Position numbers and translations under genes: made by a program. The notes beneath the pieces are model-generated. The model ran no database searches and was not told the origin of the DNA. It worked only from the letters and a program-made list of their open reading frames with translations. A stretch of DNA of 64,000 nt from Paraburkholderia sp. (GTDB lineage Bacteria > Pseudomonadota > Gammaproteobacteria > Burkholderiales > Burkholderiaceae). Below are positions 17,730-26,003 of this stretch, piece by piece; the stretch's first letter is position 1, and each line of letters starts with the position of its first letter. Where the stretch lies: assembly GCF_028283785.1 (NCBI RefSeq), contig NZ_JAPWKB010000019.1:1074001-1138000 (forward strand), in the 5' to 3' direction.

Positions 17730-19313
17730 ATGCATGACAAGATCCTGATTCTCGACTTCGGTTCGCAAGTCACCCAACTGATCGCACGCCGTATCCGTGA
17801 AGCGCACGTGCTGTCGGAAATCCATCCGTACGACGTCAGCGACGACTTCATCCGCGAATTCGCGCCGAAGGGCGTGATCCTGTCGGGCGGCCCGAATTCG
17901 GTCGTCGACACCGACACGCCGCGCGCGCCGCAAAGCGTCTTCGAACTCGGCGTGCCGGTTCTGGGCATCTGCTACGGGATGCAGACAATGGCCGAACAAC
18001 TCGGCGGCAAGGTCGATAACGGCCATATGCGCGAGTTCGGCTACGCGGAAGTGCGTGCGCGTAACCACACCAGTTTCCTCGATGGCATTCAGGATTTCGC
18101 GACGCCGGAAGGTCACGGCATGCTGAAAGTCTGGATGAGCCACGGCGACAAGGTGCTGGACATGCCGCCGGGCTTCCAGTTGATGGCGTCCACCGAATCC
18201 TGCCCGATCGCGGCGATGGCCGACGAAGCGCGCCACTTCTACGGCCTGCAATGGCACCCGGAAGTCACGCACACGGTGCAAGGCCGCGCGATGCTCGAAC
18301 GATTCGTGCTCGGCATCTGCGATGCGAAGCCCGACTGGGAAATGGGCAATTACGTCGACGAAGCCGTCGAAAAGATCCGCGAGCAAGTCGGTAAAGAGCA
18401 CGTCATCCTCGGTTTGTCGGGCGGCGTGGATTCGTCGGTGGCGGCGGCGTTGCTGCATCGCGCGATCGGCGATCAACTCACTTGCGTCTTCGTCGATCAC
18501 GGCCTGCTGCGCCTGAACGAAGCCGAGCAGGTGATGGCCACGTTCGCCGATCACCTCGGCGTGAAAGTGATTCACGTCGATGCCAGCGAAGCGTTCCTGT
18601 CGAAACTGGCCGGCGTCACGGACCCGGAAGCAAAGCGCAAGATCATCGGCGCGGAATTCGTCGAAGTGTTCCAGACGGAAGCCGGCAAGTTGACGGACGC
18701 GAAATGGCTCGCGCAGGGCACGATCTATCCGGACGTGATCGAATCGGCGGGCAAGGGCAAGAAGGGCGCGCATACGATCAAGAGCCACCACAACGTGGGC
18801 GGCTTGCCGGAAACGCTGAATCTGAAGCTGCTCGAACCGTTGCGTGAACTGTTCAAGGACGAAGTCCGCGAACTCGGCGTGAAGCTCGGTTTGCCGCCGG
18901 CGATGGTCTATCGTCATCCATTCCCGGGCCCGGGTCTGGGCGTGCGGATTCTCGGCGAAGTGAAGCGCGATTTTGCCGATCTGCTGCGTCGCGCGGACGC
19001 GATTTTCATCGAAACGCTGCGCACGACGATCGACAAGGAAACCGGCAAGTCGTGGTACGAACTGACGAGCCAGGCGTTCGCGGTGTTTCTGCCGGTGAAG
19101 AGCGTGGGCGTGATGGGCGATGGCCGCACGTATGAATACGTGGTCGCGTTGCGTGCCGTGCAAACGCAGGATTTCATGACGGCGCATTGGGCGCATCTGC
19201 CGCATGAACTGCTGGGTCACGTGTCGAACCGGATCATCAACGAAGTGCGGGGCATCAACCGCGTCGTGTATGACATTTCGGGTAAGCCGCCGGCGACGAT
19301 CGAGTGGGAATAA
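17730..19313 (+). CDS. guaA: GMP synthase (glutamine-hydrolysing)
   Basis: 527 residues. Amidates XMP to GMP with glutamine and ATP. Class I glutaminase domain (LILDFGSQVTQLIARR; nucleophile Cys near 81 in GICYGMQ; FYGLQWHPEVTHT). The ATP-pyrophosphatase domain has the P-loop GLSGGVDSSVAAALL near 228. The C-terminal dimerisation domain ends in TIEWE. The ATG at 17730 gives the canonical MHDKILILDFGSQ start. Completes the guaB-guaA pathway segment. Confidence 0.97.
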   Translation: MHDKILILDFGSQVTQLIARRIREAHVLSEIHPYDVSDDFIREFAPKGVILSGGPNSVVDTDTPRAPQSVFELGVPVLGICYGMQTMAEQLGGKVDNGHMREFGYAEVRARNHTSFLDGIQDFATPEGHGMLKVWMSHGDKVLDMPPGFQLMASTESCPIAAMADEARHFYGLQWHPEVTHTVQGRAMLERFVLGICDAKPDWEMGNYVDEAVEKIREQVGKEHVILGLSGGVDSSVAAALLHRAIGDQLTCVFVDHGLLRLNEAEQVMATFADHLGVKVIHVDASEAFLSKLAGVTDPEAKRKIIGAEFVEVFQTEAGKLTDAKWLAQGTIYPDVIESAGKGKKGAHTIKSHHNVGGLPETLNLKLLEPLRELFKDEVRELGVKLGLPPAMVYRHPFPGPGLGVRILGEVKRDFADLLRRADAIFIETLRTTIDKETGKSWYELTSQAFAVFLPVKSVGVMGDGRTYEYVVALRAVQTQDFMTAHWAHLPHELLGHVSNRIINEVRGINRVVYDISGKPPATIEWE

Positions 19314-19321
19314 GCAGGTAG

Positions 19322-19350
19322 AAAAAAGGCGCTTCGGCGCCTTTTTTATT
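19322..19350. terminator. Bidirectional intrinsic terminator
   Basis: GGCGC-TTCG-GCGCC tetraloop hairpin flanked by six A on the left and six T on the right (19322-19347). It can end guaA (+) and the UdgX-type gene (-). Confidence 0.88.
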
Positions 19351-19415
19351 GGCCGACGCGGCGCGCGCCGCTCACGCCGACCCCACCCGTTTTTCGAACT
19401 GCCCGCTGTTCCCGT

Positions 19416-20891
19416 TTACTCCACCAGCCCCTTCGCCCGCTTCAATGCTGCGGTGATCTCACCAAGCACACGCTCTCTCTCATCATCGTCCCGCTGACGC
19501 AGCGCATACGACGGATGATAGGTCGCAACCAGCCACGCCGTGTCGAGTTGAACCGGCGCGTCGACGTAGTCGCGCATGCTGACCTTCTCGTGCAATACCG
19601 CGCCCAACGCGGTCGCGCCGAGCGTGACGATCACAGTCGGTTTGATCGTCGCAAGTTCCTGTTCGAGCCAGATCGCGCACGCTTCGACTTCGCGCTGCCC
19701 CGGCGTTTTGTGCAGACGCCGCTTGCCGCGTAATTCCCATTTGAAGTGCTTGACCGCATTGGTCAGATAGAGATCGACACGCGACAGCCCCGCGCGCTGA
19801 ATCGCTGTGTCGAGCAATTGCCCGGCCGGACCGACGAACGCCTTGCCCGCCAGATCCTCCTGGTCGCCTGGCTGCTCGCCGATCAACATGATTCGCGCGT
19901 TGTGCGGTCCGCCGCCGGGCACGGCTTGCGTGGCGTGACGCCAGAGTTCGCAGCGCCGGCATGCGTCGAGCGACGATGGTCGTTCGCGCGCCGGTTGCGC
20001 CTGCTCGGCGTCGACTGCGACGGTCTTGCCGCCGAGCGCGCCGACGCCGCTTGCCTGCGCGATGCGCCGGGCGCCGCTCTTCGCTTCGCTGATCATTGCC
20101 GGAATCAGATGCGCTTCGGGCAAGCCCTTCCAGAACCGCACGGGAAGATGCTGTTCGAGCGCGGTCGGGTTCAGGCGAGCCGGGTTGAAGGTGCTTTTAT
20201 AGTAGGCGAGCCAGAGTGCTTCGGCTTCGTCGGCCGACGCGGGCGCGTGGTCTGCGGACAGCGCGTGACGGTTCTCGATGTGCAGCGCGTTTCCATCCCA
20301 GAACGCCGCGCCGCGCGGCGTCGTGATCAACCACGATGCGCGGCCCATGCGCTGCGAAAAATGCTCCGCCGCCCACGGCAACACGTCGTGCTCAGGTTCG
20401 TACCATGCAACGTATTCGGGACCGCCGCAATCGGGCGCGGAGGGCGGCGCGTCGTTCTTGCGGAAGCGCACGTAAGCGATCATGTCGTGTTTGTCGCGAC
20501 GGACCGCCTTTGCCATCTGGTACAGACGCTCGCCGTCTTCATCCGCGGGTGACGCGACCGAGCGGTCGCCGCCGTGCCATCGCCACAGCACCTTGTACAG
20601 AAACGCCCAGCGGTACGGATCGCGATACAGCGCGGCATCGCTCAGCAACGCGGCGAGGTCTTTCGAAATGTGGACGGCGGGCACGGGCGAGTCGGCGAGC
20701 GTGCTCGCAGCAGGAAGCGCGACGCTGTCACCGTCGAATAGACCGGGCGAGTGCATTTCGACGCCGCTGTCGGCGGCGCGCCATTCGATGCATTCCGGCG
20801 ATACTTCCGAGCCCAATGCGGCCAACGCAGCGCGGCGCCATGCCGGATAGCTGTCTTCGATAACGATGGTGCGCATCGCTTCCATGTCCAC
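19416..20891 (-). CDS. UdgX-type uracil-DNA-binding protein fused to a DUF4130 domain
   Basis: 491 residues. The N-terminal half (about 80-260) matches the DUF4130 'probable DNA metabolism' domain that is usually linked to a radical SAM protein. The C-terminal half (about 305-488) is a UDG-superfamily domain of UdgX type: CRRC iron-sulfur cysteines (311, 314), active-site motif GEQPGDQEDLAG (338-349), the diagnostic loop KRRLH (390-394; KRRIH in mycobacterial UdgX) and HPS (459-461). UdgX is known to form a covalent bond to uracil in single-stranded DNA through that His. A GTG start at 20891 was used; ATGs at 20885 and 20876 are alternatives. It lies 9 bases after the radical SAM gene, as one operon under a LexA box. 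Confidence 0.9.
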   Translation of the reverse strand: MDMEAMRTIVIEDSYPAWRRAALAALGSEVSPECIEWRAADSGVEMHSPGLFDGDSVALPAASTLADSPVPAVHISKDLAALLSDAALYRDPYRWAFLYKVLWRWHGGDRSVASPADEDGERLYQMAKAVRRDKHDMIAYVRFRKNDAPPSAPDCGGPEYVAWYEPEHDVLPWAAEHFSQRMGRASWLITTPRGAAFWDGNALHIENRHALSADHAPASADEAEALWLAYYKSTFNPARLNPTALEQHLPVRFWKGLPEAHLIPAMISEAKSGARRIAQASGVGALGGKTVAVDAEQAQPARERPSSLDACRRCELWRHATQAVPGGGPHNARIMLIGEQPGDQEDLAGKAFVGPAGQLLDTAIQRAGLSRVDLYLTNAVKHFKWELRGKRRLHKTPGQREVEACAIWLEQELATIKPTVIVTLGATALGAVLHEKVSMRDYVDAPVQLDTAWLVATYHPSYALRQRDDDERERVLGEITAALKRAKGLVE

Positions 20892-20900
20892 GCGGATGCG

Positions 20901-22112
20901 TTACAGCAGAGCGAGTTGCACGGGCGGGGGCGTCAGCACGCGCCTCAACCGTTCGGACGACGCGTCATGCAGCGCCGGCCGATAGTCTTGCGTGACGACG
21001 AACGGTTTGATCTTCTCCATCGAGCAACGCAACCGGAGCAGATCCGCGTAACGCACGCGCCGCGAGCGCCGCAATTCCACCAGCCGCTCCGCATTGCGCA
21101 TGCCGATGCCCGGCACACGCGCGATCATCCGCAGTGGGGCACGGTTCAGATCCACGGGGAAACGGTCGCGATGTGCAAGCGCCCACGCGAGCTTCGGATC
21201 GATCTCCAGCGACAGATTGCCCGGCCCGTTGAACAGTTCGTCCGCGCTGAAACCGTAGCCGCGCATCAGGAAATCGGCCTGATACAGACGGTGTTCGCGC
21301 AAGAGCGGCGGTGCTTGCGCAGGTAGCGCCGACGGACTGTCGGGAATGGGGCTGAACGCCGAGTAATAGACCCGCTTTAGCTTGTACGAGCCGTACAGAG
21401 TCTGCGCGGTTTGCAAAATGGTGTGGTCGTCGGTCTGGTCCGCACCGACGATCATCTGGGTGCTTTGCCCGGCGGGCGTAAATTTGGGCGCGTTGGTGTC
21501 GCTTTGCGCTTCTTCCTGTGCGAGCCGGATCGAACCCATTGCGAGCTTGATGGTGCGCACGTTCTTTTCGGGCGCGAGTTGTTGGAGGCTGCTATCCGTT
21601 GGTAACTCGATATTCACGCTGAGCCTGTCTGCATACCGGCCGGCTTGCGCGATCAGTTCGGGATCGGCGTCGGGAATGGTCTTCAGGTGCAGATAGCCGC
21701 GAAACTGGTGGTCTTCCCGCAGCGACTGCGCGACCCGCACCAGTTGTTCCATCGTGTAATTCGACGACTGGATAATGCCCGAGCTCAGAAACAGCCCGTC
21801 GATGTAGTTGCGCCGGTAAAAATCCAGCGTGAGATCGACGACTTCTTCCGGCGTAAAGCGGGCGCGCGGCACGTTGCTCGACCGGCGATTGACGCAGTAT
21901 TGACAGTCGTACAGGCAGAAATTGGTCAGCAGGATTTTCAGCAGCGACACACAGCGCCCGTCGGGCGTGAAACTGTGGCAAATGCCCGCGCCGGTGCTGG
22001 CGCCCAACCCGGCCAGGCCGCGCGAGCCGCGTTTGGGCGCACCGCTGCTGGCGCACGATGCGTCGTATTTCGCTGCGTCTGCGAGAACCTCAAGTTTTTT
22101 TTGCAATTCCAC
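20901..22112 (-). CDS. Putative DNA modification/repair radical SAM protein
   Basis: 403 residues. Radical SAM enzyme with the 4Fe-4S motif CLYDCQYC (Cys66, 70, 73). A C-terminal helix-hairpin-helix segment (IARVPGIGMRNAERLVELRR, about 350-370) suggests DNA binding. It matches the family that always neighbours DUF4130/UdgX-type genes, whose reaction is unknown. A GTG start at 22112, preceded by GGTGG, gives MELQKKLEVLADAAKYDASC. A near-consensus LexA box lies 12 bases upstream of the start, so SOS control is likely. Confidence 0.9.
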   Translation of the reverse strand: MELQKKLEVLADAAKYDASCASSGAPKRGSRGLAGLGASTGAGICHSFTPDGRCVSLLKILLTNFCLYDCQYCVNRRSSNVPRARFTPEEVVDLTLDFYRRNYIDGLFLSSGIIQSSNYTMEQLVRVAQSLREDHQFRGYLHLKTIPDADPELIAQAGRYADRLSVNIELPTDSSLQQLAPEKNVRTIKLAMGSIRLAQEEAQSDTNAPKFTPAGQSTQMIVGADQTDDHTILQTAQTLYGSYKLKRVYYSAFSPIPDSPSALPAQAPPLLREHRLYQADFLMRGYGFSADELFNGPGNLSLEIDPKLAWALAHRDRFPVDLNRAPLRMIARVPGIGMRNAERLVELRRSRRVRYADLLRLRCSMEKIKPFVVTQDYRPALHDASSERLRRVLTPPPVQLALL

Positions 22113-22124
22113 GATACCACCGAA

Positions 22125-22144
22125 TACTGTATGGATGTACAGTA
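22125..22144 (-). promoter_or_regulatory. LexA (SOS) box upstream of the radical SAM/UdgX operon
   Basis: TACTGTATGGATGTACAGTA matches the E. coli LexA consensus (CTGT-N8-ACAG with TA flanks on both sides) with a fully symmetric pair of outer half-sites. It is centred about 22 bases upstream of the GTG at 22112, a position that would block transcription of the radical SAM/UdgX pair. Confidence 0.85.
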
Positions 22145-22220
22145 TTGTACGTCGGACGAGCGGGACTGCAAGCGCTTTGTGAGGCGATGGCGGACGTTAG
22201 CCGTTCGGCAGAGGTCGGGC

Positions 22221-22364
22221 TTAAAAGCGCACGCCCGTCGCGCAACCACCGGCAAATCCGCCGCTGCTGCCGCCTGCGCCGCCACAGAACACGCCGCAGC
22301 CCGACAGCGCCGCGCAGGCAATCAGCGCGGCGAGGGCGGCGCGTGTGACTGGGCGCCAATGCAC
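22221..22364 (-). CDS. Small lipoprotein, function unknown
   Basis: 47 residues from a GTG at 22364. Basic N-terminus (HWRPVTRA), hydrophobic stretch ALAALIACAALSGC with a good lipobox (LSGC), then a short Gly/Ser/Cys-rich mature part (GVFCGGAGGSSGGFAGG). Probably exported and lipidated at the cysteine. No function is known. The open frame continues upstream, but residues before this start are not signal-like. Confidence 0.5.
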   Translation of the reverse strand: MHWRPVTRAALAALIACAALSGCGVFCGGAGGSSGGFAGGCATGVRF

Positions 22365-22726
22365 GCGTCGTGGCGGGCGCGGATAGTCCGTGGATAGGGG
22401 ACAGCACGCGCGGGAAGCGATGGAAAGGCTTTGTTGAACGGGTGTCATGGTCGAGGCCAGGAGTAATGACGATGCAAATACACAGTGAACAGCAAAGCGC
22501 ACGCCGGCGTGCCGAACGGCCGTCGGCCACGCCCATTATGGCGCTCCTGCCGACGGCGCTTGTCGTACTACCGAACCGCGCTGGGCCGGAGGCGGAAACG
22601 CTAGCTGACTGCGTGTATGACGAAAATAAGACAACTCCGAAATCCAGGGGGAATCGTCGGTTTGTGCATCGAAAGTTGATGCGGCAGCCTGATAGAATGC
22701 GTGGGCCGCAACGTAGTGGATTGCCG
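22365..22726. other. Intergenic region before the DUF1992 gene
   Basis: About 360 bases without a supported gene. A TAGAAT -10-like element at 22693-22698 may serve the DUF1992 gene starting at 22727, but no good -35 is seen at the right distance. Confidence 0.4.
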
Positions 22727-23125
22727 ATGAAATTGCTTGATGCGTTAGTCGAACAACGTATTGCCGCCGCAGCCGCGCGTGGTGAATTCGACGAATTACA
22801 GGGTGCCCGCTTGCCGCTGGCGCTCGACGACGATCTGGTTCCCGAGGAAGTGCGGGTCGCCAACCGGATCCTGAAGAATGCCGGCTTCGTGCCGCCGGCA
22901 GCGGAGCAGTTGCGCGCATTGCGCGACCTTCAGGACGAGATCGATTCCGTCGGCGACAAGGCCACGCGCTGTCAGCTGAAAGCGCATCTGCTTGCGCTGG
23001 ATATGGCGATCGAATCGTTGCGGGGCGGACCGCTGGTGCTTCCGCGTGAATATTGTCGCCGGATCGCGGAGCGTTTGACGGAACGCGCGGCGGTTGTCGC
23101 GCGTAACGCCGCGGGGCCGCAGTGA
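22727..23125 (+). CDS. DUF1992 domain protein
   Basis: 132 residues. DUF1992 (DnaJC28-like) domain: LDALVEQRIAAAAARGEFDELQGARLPL, then VPEEVRVANRILKNAGFVPP, matching the conserved region that is also a domain of DNAJC28 proteins; there is no J domain here. The cellular role is unknown. The ATG at 22727 follows a plausible -10 element. It overlaps tadA by four bases (GTGA). Confidence 0.85.
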   Translation: MKLLDALVEQRIAAAAARGEFDELQGARLPLALDDDLVPEEVRVANRILKNAGFVPPAAEQLRALRDLQDEIDSVGDKATRCQLKAHLLALDMAIESLRGGPLVLPREYCRRIAERLTERAAVVARNAAGPQ

Positions 23126-23832
23126 CGACCGACCTGCGCGCTGAGCCACGCGTGCAGCAGGCGGATCCGGATTTGCCCGCTTCGGCTTGTGCTCCGGCAC
23201 CCGTACCCGTTTCTGATCTCGCTTCCGTCGATGCGGATCGCACCTCTGCGATTCCGTCTGACGAAACGACGTGCGCTGCCGCCGTCGATTCCACCTCTTC
23301 GCTTTCCCCATCCACAGTTTCCGCGCGCGATCGCCATTTCATGCTGCTCGCGCAAGCTGCCGCAGAACAGGCGCGCGCGGCCGGTGAAGTGCCGGTCGGT
23401 GCGGTGCTCGTTCGGGACGGCGAAGTCATCGCGACCGGCTTCAATCATCCAATTGGTACGCACGATCCATCGGCGCATGCGGAAATGGCGGCATTGCGCG
23501 CGGCCGCGCTCGCCGTCGAGAATTACCGTTTGCCTGGTTGCGAGTTGTACGTGACGCTCGAACCGTGTCTGATGTGCGCCGGGGCGATCATGCATGCACG
23601 TATCGCGCGGGTCGTGTTCGGGGCGCGGGATCCGAAAACCGGCGCGTGCGGCAGCGTCGTCAATGCGTTTGCGAACGAGCAACTGAATCACCATACCTCG
23701 GTGGAAGGCGGCGTGCTCGAAGAGGAGTGCGGCGCGGCGCTAAAATCGTTCTTTGCGGAACGGCGTCGCGCAAGCCGCGAAGCGCGTGCGGCGGCGCGGA
23801 GTGAACCGAATTCCGATAATCCGGCGGTGTAG
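23122..23832 (+). CDS. tadA: tRNA adenosine(34) deaminase TadA with N-terminal extension
   Basis: 236 residues. Deaminates A34 of tRNA-Arg(ACG) to inosine. Zinc/catalytic motif HAE (His119, Glu121) and PCLMC (Cys149, Cys152) are intact. Other family motifs include GEVPVGAVLVRDGE and GACGSVVNAF. The first ~70 residues are an Ala/Pro/Ser/Thr-rich extension absent from the ~165-residue E. coli enzyme, probably disordered. The GTG start overlaps the upstream stop; a downstream start near the core domain cannot be excluded. Confidence 0.92.
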   Translation: MTTDLRAEPRVQQADPDLPASACAPAPVPVSDLASVDADRTSAIPSDETTCAAAVDSTSSLSPSTVSARDRHFMLLAQAAAEQARAAGEVPVGAVLVRDGEVIATGFNHPIGTHDPSAHAEMAALRAAALAVENYRLPGCELYVTLEPCLMCAGAIMHARIARVVFGARDPKTGACGSVVNAFANEQLNHHTSVEGGVLEEECGAALKSFFAERRRASREARAAARSEPNSDNPAV

Positions 23833-23992
23833 CCTGATTCGGTCCGCAGTTCGGCGTTTCCCAGCCGCGCGTCATCTGTCATGTAGCCGGTAGCATCCAG
23901 CAGCACGAATACCTCGCAGCGCAAAGTTTCCAGCAGCACACAGCATCCAGCAATCTCCCAAACTCTAACGTCGATCCAATCCGGGCCTTGCC

Positions 23993-24919
23993 ATGACCGT
24001 TCATCGCACCATCGAGCTGATTGCCCCGTCTGGTTATCCGCACGACCAGGAGGCGGTGCATCGCGCGCTGAAGCGGCTTCACGCCGCAGGACATACGATC
24101 GGCGGCGCGGACGCGACGCAGCGTCGCTATCAGCGCTTTGCCGGCACCGACGGCGAGCGCGCGGCGGAGTTGAACCGGCTCGCGGACCCGTCGCGCGATC
24201 TGCCGGATATCGTGCTAGCGGTGCGCGGTGGATATGGCGCGGTGCGTATCCTGCACGGGCTCGATTACGAAGGTTTGCAGGCGCGTCTGCGCGATCAGCC
24301 GGTTGCACTGGTCGGCCACAGCGATTTCACCGCGATTCAACTGGCGCTGCTCGCGCGCGCAGGCTTGACCACCTTCGGCGGCCCGATGCTCGTCAGCAAT
24401 TTCGGCGATCACACAGTCAGCGACTTCACGATGCATCATTTCTGGAGCGCGCTCACGCAGCCGCAGATCACCGTCAGCGGGACGATCCCGCAGGCGCGTG
24501 AGGTGGACGTCACCGGCACCTTGTGGGGCGGCAATCTGGCCGTGCTCGCCGCGCTGATCGGCACGCCGTATATGCCGCCCGTCGAAGGCGGCATCCTGTT
24601 TCTCGAAGACGTGAACGAACAGCCGTTCCGGATCGAACGGATGATCTATCAACTACATCTGGCGGGCATTCTGGAGCGACAACAGGCGCTCGTGCTCGGC
24701 GAATTTTCGGGGGGCAAGCCGTACGAGTACGACAACGGCTACGACCTGCAGGCGATGATCGAGCAGGTGAGGGCTGTTGTCGGCATTCCCGTGATCACCG
24801 GTTTGCAGTTCGGGCATGTGCCGGACATGGTGACGTTGCCGGTCGGTGCCGATGCGCATCTCGTTGCGGGGGCGCACGGCTTTACGCTGACGGCGTCGGG
24901 ATATCCTCATCTCGGTTGA
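23993..24919 (+). CDS. ldcA: LD-carboxypeptidase (muramoyltetrapeptide carboxypeptidase)
   Basis: 308 residues. Peptidase S66 family; in murein recycling it removes the terminal D-Ala from cytoplasmic tetrapeptides. The nucleophile Ser near 110 lies in GHSDFTAIQ. The preceding VRGGYGAVRIL, the GGPMLVSNFGD segment and the late LEDVNEQPFRIERMIYQL (catalytic Glu region) fit the family, with the His expected in LQFGHVPDM. The ATG at 23993 gives a normal N-terminus (IELIAPSGYP). Confidence 0.92.
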   Translation: MTVHRTIELIAPSGYPHDQEAVHRALKRLHAAGHTIGGADATQRRYQRFAGTDGERAAELNRLADPSRDLPDIVLAVRGGYGAVRILHGLDYEGLQARLRDQPVALVGHSDFTAIQLALLARAGLTTFGGPMLVSNFGDHTVSDFTMHHFWSALTQPQITVSGTIPQAREVDVTGTLWGGNLAVLAALIGTPYMPPVEGGILFLEDVNEQPFRIERMIYQLHLAGILERQQALVLGEFSGGKPYEYDNGYDLQAMIEQVRAVVGIPVITGLQFGHVPDMVTLPVGADAHLVAGAHGFTLTASGYPHLG

Positions 24920-24943
24920 CGGCTACACGTCGACGCGTTTTCA

Positions 24944-24978
24944 CGGACAGCGGACAGCGGACAGCGGACAGCGGAAAG
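24944..24978. repeat. Heptamer tandem repeat (CGGACAG)n
   Basis: Four exact head-to-tail copies of CGGACAG (24944-24971) and a fifth with one change (CGGAAAG, 24972-24978), just downstream of ldcA and outside any supported gene. A candidate variable-number repeat. Confidence 0.9.
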
Positions 24979-25229
24979 TCAGTAGCGAAGCGGGCGATGC
25001 CCGCTTTATTTTTACGTGTCAAAAGCAACTAACCGCCTAGCTTTTGAATCCATGCGCAAATCGGATTCGCTAACGTCCTCCCAAAGGATTGTTGACAAAG
25101 TTCTTGCTCGCAACGAGTGAGGTCTACATCCCAAGTCATTGATACAGCGGCAGATAGAGTCAATATTTCCTCAGGCATAGCGAGCCACGAGCAGCAAATC
25201 CAACAATTTTCCATCCGGCGAATTCTGAA
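24979..25229. other. AT-richer gap with an unsupported small open frame
   Basis: The 25.03-25.25 kb stretch is visibly less GC-rich than its surroundings. It holds a minus-strand open frame (stop at 25029; starts possible at 25214 or 25253, 61-74 residues, Cys- and Trp-containing) with no ribosome site and no recognised family. The first copy of ATTGTTGACAA lies at 25088-25098. Confidence 0.35.
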
Positions 25230-25241
25230 ATTGTTGACAAT
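25230..25241 (+). promoter_or_regulatory. GntR-type operator candidate (ATTGTTGACAAT)
   Basis: Palindromic ATTGT-TG-ACAAT overlapping the -35 of the GntR gene. The same 11-mer ATTGTTGACAA recurs at 25088-25098. The TTGT-NN-ACAA form fits operators of FadR-subfamily GntR regulators, so autoregulation by the adjacent gene is likely. Confidence 0.5.
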
Positions 25242-25261
25242 CTTTATGTCCATCCTAAGAT
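25234..25261 (+). promoter_or_regulatory. Sigma-70 promoter of the GntR regulator
   Basis: Perfect -35 TTGACA (25234-25239), a 16-base spacer, and -10 TAAGAT (25256-25261). The -10 covers an upstream in-frame ATG at 25260, which argues for translation from 25287. Confidence 0.65.
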
Positions 25262-25286
25262 GACACACATAAGGAAACGCATATCC

Positions 25287-26003
25287 ATGTCCACGACCGA
25301 ACACACCGCGTCAAATGGTTCGAAGCCCGAAGCGATCGCCGAGCGCATCCGCGCCGCGATCCTCGAGCATCGGCTTGCGCCGGGCGCAAAGCTGACGGAA
25401 GCGCAGCTCTGCGAAGTGTTCGACGTGAAACGCGGCACGATCCGTCAGGCGCTCGCGCAACTCGCAACCGACCGCCTCGTCGATCTCGAACCGAATCGCG
25501 GCGCATTCGTCGCCAGTCCGTCGTTGCAGGAAGTGCATGAAGTGTTCGAGATGCGGCGCATCGTCGAACTCGCGGTGGTCGAGAAGATTTGCAACGGCCA
25601 TGGTCCGCGTCGCTTGAAGGGCATCGGCTCGATGATCGGCCGGGAACGCAAGGCGTTCGAAGCGCGTGATTTTTCCGCGTGGATCCGGCTGTCGGGCGAG
25701 TTTCACACCGAACTGGCTGCGTTGACGGGCAACACGGTGTTGTGCGAATGCCTGAGCGGACTCGTCGCGCGATCGACGCTGATTTCCGCGCTGTACGAAT
25801 CGCTTGGGCGCAGCCCGTGTTCGTTCGAGGATCACGAGGCGATCCTCGTCGCGCTCGACGCGGGCGACGCCCAGCACGCGGCCACGCTGATGGCGCGTCA
25901 TTTGCAAAGTGTCGAATTGAAGATGCTCGATCGGCCCGCGCGTGGCGCCGCCGATCTCCAGGAAGTGTTCGGCGAACGGGGCGCGAAGCCCGCGCCAATC
26001 TGA
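25287..26003 (+). CDS. GntR-family transcriptional regulator (FCD/FadR subfamily)
   Basis: 238 residues. N-terminal winged helix (AIAERIRAAILEHRLAPGAKLTEAQLCEVFDVKRGTIRQALAQLATDRLV). The all-helical FCD ligand domain covers about residues 85-220, with the metal-binding His/Asp positions expected in GEFHTELAALTG and DHEAILVALDAGDAQHAATLMARHL. It stands at the head of the purine-catabolism genes and probably controls them; the effector is unknown. The ATG at 25287 is used because the earlier ATG at 25260 overlaps the promoter -10; AAGGAA lies upstream. Confidence 0.9.
   Translation: MSTTEHTASNGSKPEAIAERIRAAILEHRLAPGAKLTEAQLCEVFDVKRGTIRQALAQLATDRLVDLEPNRGAFVASPSLQEVHEVFEMRRIVELAVVEKICNGHGPRRLKGIGSMIGRERKAFEARDFSAWIRLSGEFHTELAALTGNTVLCECLSGLVARSTLISALYESLGRSPCSFEDHEAILVALDAGDAQHAATLMARHLQSVELKMLDRPARGAADLQEVFGERGAKPAPI

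Noticed and set aside
24944..24978. Short direct repeats considered as a CRISPR array
   Set aside because: Seven-base units without spacers and no cas genes in the window.
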